A stretch of 64,000 nucleotides of DNA, taken from positions 1,178,001-1,242,000 of the forward strand of contig NZ_CP066772.2 in the NCBI RefSeq assembly GCF_016466415.2, read 5' to 3'. Source of the DNA: Ralstonia pickettii. Lineage in GTDB: Bacteria; Pseudomonadota; Gammaproteobacteria; Burkholderiales; Burkholderiaceae. Shown one piece after another: positions 1 to 6,176 of this stretch. The position numbers and the translations under genes are program-made. Every line of letters starts with the position of its first letter. Position 1 is the stretch's first letter. Below the pieces are notes generated by a model. The model did no database searches. It saw only the letters and a program-made list of their open reading frames with translations, and was not told the DNA's origin.

Positions 1-171
1 CATGGCATCGCGCTCGTCGCTCCCAACGCCTCCTGACACATAGGCGATCTCGTGCTGGAAGCGCACCTCTGGAGCCGCAGCATCGGGACCGACTGCACTA
101 GCGTGTGCGCTGGCAGCCAAAGCCAACGCCGCGAAAAAGCCGCGTGGCAAAAGACGACATGCGTGGCTCAT
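1..171 (-). CDS. Exported protein, 5' part only (runs off the left edge)
   Basis: The visible 57 codons begin MSHACRLLPRGFFAALAL and form a typical signal peptide with a likely cleavage after an Ala-His-Ala stretch near residue 24. The mature start contains GGVGSDERDAM and then leaves the window. The ATG lies 8 bases after the nitroreductase stop codon, and its ribosome binding site GAGG overlaps that stop, so translation is probably coupled and the gene belongs to the same operon as the nitroreductase and the alcohol dehydrogenase. The family is not certain. The start resembles small exported proteins annotated with a carboxypeptidase regulatory-like domain in Burkholderiales, but this is a weak recollection rather than a demonstrated match. 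Confidence 0.55.
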   Translation of the reverse strand, partial: MSHACRLLPRGFFAALALAASAHASAVGPDAAAPEVRFQHEIAYVSGGVGSDERDAM

Positions 172-179
172 CTCATACC

Positions 180-833
180 TCATCGCTCGGCGGCCGGGTG
201 GCCGACCGTCTGCGCCAGCACCGGCACTTCGTCTTCATTGAGCGACAAGGCTTCTGCCAGAAGGCGATGATTGAGCCAGCCACGTACCACACAACCCAGC
301 TTGGCCGAGGCACAGTAAAGCGACACGTTCTGCGAGATTGCTCCCGCCGCGACACCGGCAAAGGTCTCGCGCACGGCTTCCGGCATCTGGTCTGCACGTG
401 CATGGTTCACCACGTACACCAGGTCGAGCGGCGCCTTGCCGACAAAATCCTGATATCCGGTGAGGTTGCGCGCGTCGACGGCGTGCTTGAGCCGCAACCG
501 GTGCGCCACCGGCTCGTATTGGTAGACGCCTTCCGGCAGGGCGACGTAGATGTCGATCTCGTTCAGGCCGTGCGCTGAAGGCGCGGTGCGCCCGCCTGTT
601 TCCGGCCGGTTGATGCCATTCGCCGCCCACAGCAATTCGCTGAGCTGCTGTAGTGACAGCGGCGTGGGCGCGAACTCCCGCACGCTCTTGCGCCTCGTCA
701 GCGCTGCAGTCAACGTATTGCCGCCATTCAATAGCGGCGACGCCAGCGCAATGGTTGCCGGCGCAGCGTGGGAAGTCGGCTGTGGCAGTAGATGTTGCAC
801 AGGGTCGTAAGACAGGAGCATCGCCTCGCTCAT
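180..833 (-). CDS. Nitroreductase family protein (SagB/ThcOx-like)
   Basis: A predicted 217-residue FMN-dependent oxidoreductase. The segment RRKSVREFAPTPLSLQQLSE is the usual nitroreductase start: an Arg-rich FMN phosphate-binding strand followed by the helix that carries the LLWAANG motif. The remainder (SAHGLNEIDIYV, GVYQYEP, GAISQNVSLYCASAKLGCVV) fits the SagB-like branch, which is single-domain and cytoplasmic. The ATG at 833 is preferred because GAGGTGG lies just upstream; a start at 863 would add ten residues without a good ribosome site. It follows the alcohol dehydrogenase by 47 bases and precedes an exported protein by 8 bases, so it should be driven from the FNR-type promoter near 1974. 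The substrate is unknown. Nitroreductases are recurrent members of oxygen-limitation regulons. Confidence 0.85.
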   Translation of the reverse strand: MSEAMLLSYDPVQHLLPQPTSHAAPATIALASPLLNGGNTLTAALTRRKSVREFAPTPLSLQQLSELLWAANGINRPETGGRTAPSAHGLNEIDIYVALPEGVYQYEPVAHRLRLKHAVDARNLTGYQDFVGKAPLDLVYVVNHARADQMPEAVRETFAGVAAGAISQNVSLYCASAKLGCVVRGWLNHRLLAEALSLNEDEVPVLAQTVGHPAAER

Positions 834-880
834 GGCATCCACCTCACAAAACAGAAAATCCATCGGACATGTGTCGCCGC

Positions 881-1918
881 CTATGCGGAGATGATCACCT
901 TGAGCGCCTGCGTTCTTGCTGCGTTGCGGAACGTGTCGTAGGCGGTGAGGATGTCATCGAGCCTGAACCGGTGCGTAATGAGCTGCCCGGGTAGCAGCTT
1001 CCCGGCGCGTACCGTCTTCAGAAGCATCGGCGTGCTGACGGTATCCACCAACCTCGTGGTGATGGCGATGTTCTGGCTCCACAAGGTTTCCAGATGCAGG
1101 TCTGCCTTGACGCCATGCACGCCGATGTTCGCGATCACCCCGCCCGGCGCAACCAGTTGCTGGCAGAGCTCGAACGTCGCGGGCACGCCCACCGCCTCGA
1201 TCGCACAATCGACGCCCACGCCATCCGTGAGCCGCTTCACGGCGGCAGCGGCGTCTTCACGGGAGACGTCGATACACGCCGTTGCGCCCAGCCGGCCGGC
1301 CACTTCCAGCCGTGCCGCGTTCGTGTCGATCATGATGATCTGCGCCGGCGAGTAGAACTGCGCCGTCAGCAGCGAGGCCAGCCCGATGGGGCCTGCGCCG
1401 ACAATCGCCACGCTATTGCCCGGCTGAACGCGGCCATTGAGCACACCGCATTCGAACCCGGTCGGAAAGATGTCCGACAGCATGACCAGCGCCTCTTCAT
1501 CGACGCCCGGCGGCAGTTTGTAGAGGCTGGTCTCCGCATGCGGAATGCGGACGTACTCGGCCTGCACGCCGTCGATGCGATGTCCCAGGATCCAGCCGCC
1601 CGTTTCGCAATGCGAGTACATGCCACGCCGGCAATTCGCACATTTTCCGCAAGACGAAATGCACGAGATCAGCACGTGATCACCCCGCTGTAGCGATGTC
1701 ACGGCCGCGCCGACCGATTCCACCACGCCCACGCCTTCGTGGCCCAGCGTGCGCCCCGGCTCGCAGGTCGGGACGTCGCCCTTGATGATGTGCAGATCGG
1801 TGCCGCAGATGGTGGTCAACGTGACGCGCACCACGGCGTCGCCGGGTGCCTGCAACGCCGGTTTCGGCTTGTCGGCCAGGGTGATCTTGCCGGGCCCCTC
1901 GTAGACAAGTGCTTTCAT
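881..1918 (-). CDS. Zinc-dependent alcohol dehydrogenase
   Basis: A 345-residue medium-chain dehydrogenase that should oxidise or reduce an alcohol/aldehyde pair with NAD(P) in the cytoplasm. Catalytic zinc ligands are visible as Cys38 and His60-Glu61 (GHEGVG). Structural zinc ligands are Cys90, Cys93, Cys96 and Cys104. The nucleotide-binding loop GAGPIGLASL begins near residue 174. Homologues start MKALVY, which corresponds to the ATG at 1918. Upstream in-frame ATG (1948) and TTG (1957) codons exist, but the first overlaps the predicted -10 element and the second lies upstream of it, so they should not be in the message. It is the first gene of an operon with the nitroreductase and an exported protein. 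A physiological link to fermentation or redox balance under low oxygen is an inference from the promoter. Confidence 0.9.
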   Translation of the reverse strand: MKALVYEGPGKITLADKPKPALQAPGDAVVRVTLTTICGTDLHIIKGDVPTCEPGRTLGHEGVGVVESVGAAVTSLQRGDHVLISCISSCGKCANCRRGMYSHCETGGWILGHRIDGVQAEYVRIPHAETSLYKLPPGVDEEALVMLSDIFPTGFECGVLNGRVQPGNSVAIVGAGPIGLASLLTAQFYSPAQIIMIDTNAARLEVAGRLGATACIDVSREDAAAAVKRLTDGVGVDCAIEAVGVPATFELCQQLVAPGGVIANIGVHGVKADLHLETLWSQNIAITTRLVDTVSTPMLLKTVRAGKLLPGQLITHRFRLDDILTAYDTFRNAARTQALKVIISA

Positions 1919-1946
1919 GGGAATCACCAAGGAAGACGATGACTCC

Positions 1947-2014
1947 ATGCTAGGCAACCGCCCTGTGCGGACGTTGATCTACGTCAGGGCGCATGGCGTC
2001 AAGCGCGCGATATT
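1947..2014. promoter_or_regulatory. Bidirectional FNR-type promoter (box 1974-1987)
   Basis: TTGATCTACGTCAG at 1974-1987 matches 8 of 10 bases of the FNR consensus TTGAT-N4-ATCAA. Exactly 21 nt to the left on the minus strand is TAGCAT (1952-1947), and exactly 21 nt to the right on the plus strand is GATATT (2009-2014); each matches 4 of 6 bases of a -10 element. One box could therefore activate both the alcohol dehydrogenase operon and the phosphotransferase/ATPase gene as a class II site, centred near -41 from each start. This is predicted from sequence only. Confidence 0.7.
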
Positions 2015-2045
2015 GATCTTCAGTGTCAGGAGATGAAACCCGCGT

Positions 2046-3596
2046 ATGGCCGAACAAGCCGCCACCAATCCGTGCACGCAGTCAGCAGAAGCCTTGGTCA
2101 GTCGCATGCTCGATGCGGCAGCGTATCCACACCCGGCGGCCGATCTGCAGATGATCGAAACGCATCTGTCGTGGGTCTTCCTGGCTGGCGAGTTTGCGTA
2201 CAAGGTACGCAAGCCGGTCAAGTTGGACTTCGTCGATTTTTCGACGCTCCTTGCGCGGCAAATCGATTGCGAGGAGGAATGCCGCCTCAACCGCCGCCTC
2301 GCCCCTGCGCTATACCTTGGCGTCGTGCCGATTTCGAACGATCCGGCCACGGGGGCCATCCGCGTCAATGGGCAGGGCACGCCCGGTGAGTACGCAGTTT
2401 GCATGCGCCGGTTTGCCCAGCAGGACGTACTGATTGCGTTGGCTCGTGACGGGCGACTTCGCCCGAAAGAAATCGACGCGCTGGCCGACCTGATCGCCGA
2501 CTTCCACGCAACCGCGCCGGTCGCCAGCGCGAGTTCAGACGATGGAACGCCCTCAGGCATTCGGCGCACGTTCGAGGACTGCGCTGCCGGAGTCATTGCC
2601 TTGGGGCATGCACCGCTGGATGCGGCGACCACGGTATCGCTGCTTCGTCAGCACACAGTTCGCCTCGAAGAGACATTCGCTTCACGCCGGCGCAGCCGCC
2701 ACATCCGCGAATGCCATGGCGATCTGCACCTGGGCAACATCGTGTTGATCGATGGCCAGCCGACCCCGTTCGACTGTCTGGAATTCTCACCGTCACTGCG
2801 GTGGATCGACACCATGTACGACACCGCTTTTCTGTTCATGGACCTGCTCGCCGCAGGTCTGGACGGGCTGGCGTATCGACTCATCAACCGTTATCTCGAA
2901 CGATGTGGCGACTATGGCGGGTTGGCAGTCCTGCCCTTCTATGCAGCGATGCGCGCGCTCGTGCGGGCTCGCGTATTGCTCGAACGCGCCCATCAGTTGG
3001 GCGGAGCCCCCGATGAGGCTGCCAGCCTCCGCGGCGAGGCGAGCCGCATGCTCGCCCTGTCTCGGCATCTGCTCTGCCGAAACAACGCCTGCATTCTCCT
3101 CATGCATGGCCTTTCAGGCAGCGGAAAGTCCACCCGTGCTGCGCAGCTTGCCCAAGCGGAAGGCATGATCCGTGTGCGCTCTGATGTCGAGCGCCAACGC
3201 CGCTGGCATGTCCGCGCAGTCGATCGCTATCTGCCACGTGCAGTCGAACGTACGTATCGGCGTCTCGCCGCGATCTGCAAGCTCGGTGCAGGCGCTGGCT
3301 TTCCAATGATTGCGGATGCCACATTCCTGGCCGAGCACCAGCGCCGACGTTTCTTCTCGCTGGGCAGGCGGCTGGGGACAGCCGTGGCCATCGTGGACTG
3401 TGTTGCCGACGTCGACACGCTGCGTACGCGCATCCGCAATCGCATGCGCGGCGGGCGCGACGCATCCGAGGCAGACCTGCACGTGCTGGACGCCCAGATC
3501 GCCACACAAGAGCCGCTCAACGCAGACGAGCGGGCACATGTTATTCCTGGCGAAATGTCCAAAGTGGTGCCATACATCAAATCCAGAGGGCAGTGA
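2046..3596 (+). CDS. Aminoglycoside phosphotransferase-like / P-loop ATPase two-domain protein
   Basis: A 516-residue protein with a kinase-like N-terminal half and a P-loop C-terminal half. The N-terminal part has the Brenner-type catalytic motif HGDLHLGNIVL near residue 224, followed by the metal-binding Asp in PFDCLEF, as in aminoglycoside phosphotransferases and related small-molecule kinases. The C-terminal part has a Walker A motif GLSGSGKS near residue 355 and resembles gluconate-kinase-like ATPases. The family is best known from Rv2004c of the mycobacterial DosR regulon. The biochemical activity is not established, and antibiotic modification should not be assumed. It is transcribed divergently from the alcohol dehydrogenase, with the FNR-type box about 60 bases upstream of its ATG. 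AGGAG lies 13 bases before the start, rather far, so initiation may be weak. Confidence 0.85.
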   Translation: MAEQAATNPCTQSAEALVSRMLDAAAYPHPAADLQMIETHLSWVFLAGEFAYKVRKPVKLDFVDFSTLLARQIDCEEECRLNRRLAPALYLGVVPISNDPATGAIRVNGQGTPGEYAVCMRRFAQQDVLIALARDGRLRPKEIDALADLIADFHATAPVASASSDDGTPSGIRRTFEDCAAGVIALGHAPLDAATTVSLLRQHTVRLEETFASRRRSRHIRECHGDLHLGNIVLIDGQPTPFDCLEFSPSLRWIDTMYDTAFLFMDLLAAGLDGLAYRLINRYLERCGDYGGLAVLPFYAAMRALVRARVLLERAHQLGGAPDEAASLRGEASRMLALSRHLLCRNNACILLMHGLSGSGKSTRAAQLAQAEGMIRVRSDVERQRRWHVRAVDRYLPRAVERTYRRLAAICKLGAGAGFPMIADATFLAEHQRRRFFSLGRRLGTAVAIVDCVADVDTLRTRIRNRMRGGRDASEADLHVLDAQIATQEPLNADERAHVIPGEMSKVVPYIKSRGQ

Positions 3597-3677
3597 TTTT
3601 GCCCGGGGCCGGCCCAGGCAATCAAAGGCCTTGAAACGAAGCGACGAAGCGATGGCGTTTCACGGGCGGCCGCCAAT

Positions 3678-3718
3678 TTGCGCCATATCAACGCGCTCAA
3701 ACACAGAGTGCCTACGCT
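3678..3718 (+). promoter_or_regulatory. FNR-type promoter of the phasin operon (box 3678-3691)
   Basis: TTGCGCCATATCAA matches 8 of 10 FNR consensus bases, with a perfect second half-site. TACGCT at 3713-3718 starts after a 21-nt gap, the same spacing and the same hexamer as at the Usp promoter near 23832. The predicted transcript start near 3725 would leave a leader of about 57 bases before the phasin ATG. The -10 is poor (3 of 6), as is common for activator-dependent promoters. Confidence 0.6.
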
Positions 3719-3781
3719 GCAGTTGGAATCCTCGTTCGGCGGCCCTGTTCACCACCCGCCAAGACCCCACCGGAGAACGCA

Positions 3782-4270
3782 ATGCAACAACCTGCCGATA
3801 TGGCCTGCAACGTGGCGTGCGCCGTCATGCGCGATATGAGCCGCACCGCCAGCTTCATGCTCGAGACGCAAATCGACCTGTCTCATCTCCGGCTGAAAAT
3901 GGCCGAGGCAGCGCTGGAAGATGTGCGTGAATTGGAACATGAACTGGGCGGCACGCATGACTGGACATCGCTGGCCTCCGCGCAAAGCATCTTCATGAAG
4001 ATGCAATCGAGCCACAGTGCGACGGCCTTGAAGACTTGGGTCGAGTTCACGAACAAGCTGCAGGCCGCCTATCTGCGTCGGTTGACGGAGTGGACTCAGC
4101 AAATGCAGCAGCCGGAAGCGCAAACCTCTTCGTCACAGTTGTTCGCCGCATCGTCCGATTCGCTGAAGGCATTCTTTGACAGTTTCAGCCTCATGGCTCC
4201 GTCGGACTCCGAGGCAAAGAAGAACCGACCGGCGCGCCACACGCCGGCAAGCGCTGAAAAGACCGCCTGA
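3782..4270 (+). CDS. Phasin-like family protein
   Basis: A 162-residue, mostly helical, soluble protein. The middle part (residues about 60-110) with SAQSIFMKMQSSHSATALKT and FTNKLQAAYLRRL resembles phasin-family proteins, which coat polyhydroxyalkanoate granules and influence storage polymer metabolism. The C-terminal 40 residues are low-complexity and basic, ending near AKKNRPARHTPASAEKTA, like many phasins. The start is supported by CGGAGAACGC immediately upstream. It is the first gene of a tight run of four same-strand genes (phasin, CBS protein, hydrolase, phosphoribosyltransferase) and is preceded by an FNR-type box. The link to granules is an inference; no phaC or phaR gene is seen in this window. 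An alternative is a general granule or surface-binding stress protein. Confidence 0.7.
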   Translation: MQQPADMACNVACAVMRDMSRTASFMLETQIDLSHLRLKMAEAALEDVRELEHELGGTHDWTSLASAQSIFMKMQSSHSATALKTWVEFTNKLQAAYLRRLTEWTQQMQQPEAQTSSSQLFAASSDSLKAFFDSFSLMAPSDSEAKKNRPARHTPASAEKTA

Positions 4271-4292
4271 TCGATACGCCAAGGAGCCCATC

Positions 4293-4757
4293 ATGCGAGT
4301 TCAGGACGTTTATTCGCCCAATGCAGTCCATATCCCGCTCTCCTGCACGCTTCAGGAGGCGGCACAGCAGATGCGCCAGAAACATGTCGGTGCGCTGGTC
4401 GTGACGGAGAACACCCCGTCTGGCCCCCGCGCAATTGGCGTCGTCACGGATCGCGACATGGTGCTCGATGCGGTCGCCGTTGGCGTTAGCCCCTCACAGA
4501 CCTGTGTGGCCGATGTGATGAGCCGGGGCATCCTCAACGTACCGCTCGACGCAAGCCTGAGCGATGCGTTGCAGGAAATGCTTTCGTCCGGCGTGCGACG
4601 TGTTGGCGTGACGTCCGACGGTGCGCTCGTTGGGGTGCTGTCCCTGGACGACGTGCTCGGCGCCATGGCCACCGAGCTGGGGCTGATCGCCCGCCTTGTC
4701 CATAACGAGCGTGAACGCGAGACGACCGGTAGCGTCCAGCCGCCGCTGAGCGTGTAA
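4293..4757 (+). CDS. CBS-domain protein, tandem pair
   Basis: A 154-residue cytoplasmic protein made almost entirely of two CBS domains (about residues 8-62 and 74-130). It has the usual strand-turn signatures GVVTDRDMVLDAV at the end of the first repeat and VGVLSLDDVLGAM at the end of the second. Such stand-alone pairs bind adenine nucleotides and act as energy sensors; Hrp1 (Rv2626c) in the DosR regulon is the closest well-known functional analogue. The start at 4293 is chosen because AAGGAG lies 7 bases upstream and the product begins directly with MRVQDVYSP as in homologues. The gene follows the phasin gene by 22 bases. A second, similar CBS protein is encoded at 20762 behind its own FNR-type promoter. 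Confidence 0.9.
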   Translation: MRVQDVYSPNAVHIPLSCTLQEAAQQMRQKHVGALVVTENTPSGPRAIGVVTDRDMVLDAVAVGVSPSQTCVADVMSRGILNVPLDASLSDALQEMLSSGVRRVGVTSDGALVGVLSLDDVLGAMATELGLIARLVHNERERETTGSVQPPLSV

Positions 4758-4797
4758 CCCGGCCACCGGCTGCCATCCCATTTCAGGAGTTCTCTCC

Positions 4798-5481
4798 ATG
4801 AATTCCGAACCGCTTTCTCTCAGCATGGACATCGTAGCGGACGACGCAGTGCTGGAAGGCGCCCTGGACTGCCCCGGCAATGCAACCGGCCTGGTGATCT
4901 TTGCGCATGGCAGCGGGAGTTCGCGGTTCAGCCCGCGCAACCGGTATGTTGCCGATCAGCTCCATGCCGCCGGCCTGGGCACGCTGCTGTTCGATCTGTT
5001 GAGTGCCGAAGAGGCGTCACATGCATCATGCCGTTTCGACATCGCTCTCCTGGCGCGTCGTCTGCAGAGAGCCACACACGCTGTAGGCAGCGTCGCCCGC
5101 GAACGCAGTTTGCGACTCGGTTATTTCGGCGCCAGCACGGGCGCCGCAGCCGCGATCCTGGCAGCGTCCGAGCTGGACGACGCCTGCACGATCGAAGCGG
5201 TGGTCAGCCGCGGCGGTCGCCCGGATCTTGCCGGCCAACGTGCGCTGGCCAGACTGGCCTGCCCGACCCTACTGATCGTCGGCGCCGCCGATTTGGACGT
5301 TCTCGATCTCAACCGGCAGGCTCTGAGCCAGATGCATTGTGAGAAAGCGCTGGAGACGGTGCCACGCGCAACGCACCTTTTTGAAGAGGCCGGCGCGCTC
5401 GAACAGGTGGCCGAGCTCGCACGGGCATGGTTTGTCCGCCACCTGAGTGCAGCCGCCCAATCCCACCAACACGCGAGGTGA
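4798..5481 (+). CDS. Alpha/beta hydrolase (dienelactone hydrolase-like)
   Basis: A 227-residue cytoplasmic alpha/beta hydrolase. It begins with the oxyanion-side motif FAHGSGSSRFSPRN near residue 41. The nucleophile elbow appears as GYFGASTGAAAAI, with Ser at about residue 110. The acid is probably in VGAADLDVLD, and the His in RATHLFEE near residue 205. CAGGAG precedes the ATG. The downstream phosphoribosyltransferase starts 4 bases after this stop codon. In M. tuberculosis the DosR-regulated protein Rv0571c carries a phosphoribosyltransferase and a dienelactone-hydrolase-like domain in one chain, so the two products here may work together. The substrate is unknown. Confidence 0.85.
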   Translation: MNSEPLSLSMDIVADDAVLEGALDCPGNATGLVIFAHGSGSSRFSPRNRYVADQLHAAGLGTLLFDLLSAEEASHASCRFDIALLARRLQRATHAVGSVARERSLRLGYFGASTGAAAAILAASELDDACTIEAVVSRGGRPDLAGQRALARLACPTLLIVGAADLDVLDLNRQALSQMHCEKALETVPRATHLFEEAGALEQVAELARAWFVRHLSAAAQSHQHAR

Positions 5482-5485
5482 CCCC

Positions 5486-6136
5486 GTGCGATTCAAAGAT
5501 CGATTGGATGCTGCGCGCATGCTGGTGCAGGCGCTGGAAAAGTACAGGGGCACGCACCCGCTGGTGCTGGCCATTCCAAGGGGCGCGGTTCCGATGGGCG
5601 CACTCATCGCATCCGCGCTCGGCGGTCAGCTTGATGTGGTGCTGGTGCGCAAGCTCGGCGCGCCGTTCAATCCCGAACTGGCAGTCGGCTCTGTGGAAGA
5701 AGGCGGCTGGTCCTACATCGCGCCCTATGCAGGGCGCATTGGCGCGGATACGACCTACCTCGAACAGGAGAGCGCCGAGCAGATGGAGGTCATCCGACGG
5801 CGCCGGGCGCTGTATACCCCGAACCGCGGCCCGTACGACGCCGAGGGGCGTGTTGTGATCGTGGTCGACGATGGACTGGCAACCGGGGCATCAATGAAGG
5901 CAGCACTTCACGCCATACGGGAGCGCCATCCGCAACGCCTCGTCTGCGCGGTTCCTGTGGCGGCGCCGGACAGCCTGGAAGACATTCGCCCCCTGGCCGA
6001 TGAGATCGTCTGCCTCTATGCGCCGCAGGGTTTCCGCGCGGTCGGCATGTATTACGCCGACTTTCCTCAGGTCGAGGACGCTGAGGTGCGTGCCGCGCTT
6101 GGGGCTGCTTCGCAAACCGAACGCCGAGCTGGCTGA
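5486..6136 (+). CDS. Type I phosphoribosyltransferase domain protein
   Basis: A 216-residue protein with the type I phosphoribosyltransferase fold. The PRPP-binding loop is seen as VVIVVDDGLATGASMKAALH near residues 124-143, and an early segment VLAIPRGAVPMG is typical of this uncharacterised branch rather than of purine salvage enzymes. A GTG start at 5486 is proposed: GCGAGGTG lies just upstream, the stop of the hydrolase overlaps this region, and homologues begin with a short phrase similar to RFKDRLDAARML. The longer in-frame start at 5447 lies wholly inside the hydrolase gene. It is the last gene of the phasin operon and converges on the P-type ATPase gene. It may form a functional pair with the hydrolase. 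The actual base or substrate is not known. Confidence 0.85.
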   Translation: MRFKDRLDAARMLVQALEKYRGTHPLVLAIPRGAVPMGALIASALGGQLDVVLVRKLGAPFNPELAVGSVEEGGWSYIAPYAGRIGADTTYLEQESAEQMEVIRRRRALYTPNRGPYDAEGRVVIVVDDGLATGASMKAALHAIRERHPQRLVCAVPVAAPDSLEDIRPLADEIVCLYAPQGFRAVGMYYADFPQVEDAEVRAALGAASQTERRAG

Positions 6137-6176
6137 CACGGGTGCGTCCCCTGTCGCCACCCAGCCGTGCCGGGGT

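Noticed and set aside
1919-1957. Longer form of the first alcohol dehydrogenase (ATG 1948 or TTG 1957)
   Set aside because: Homologues begin at MKALVY, and the upstream codons lie in or before the predicted -10 element.
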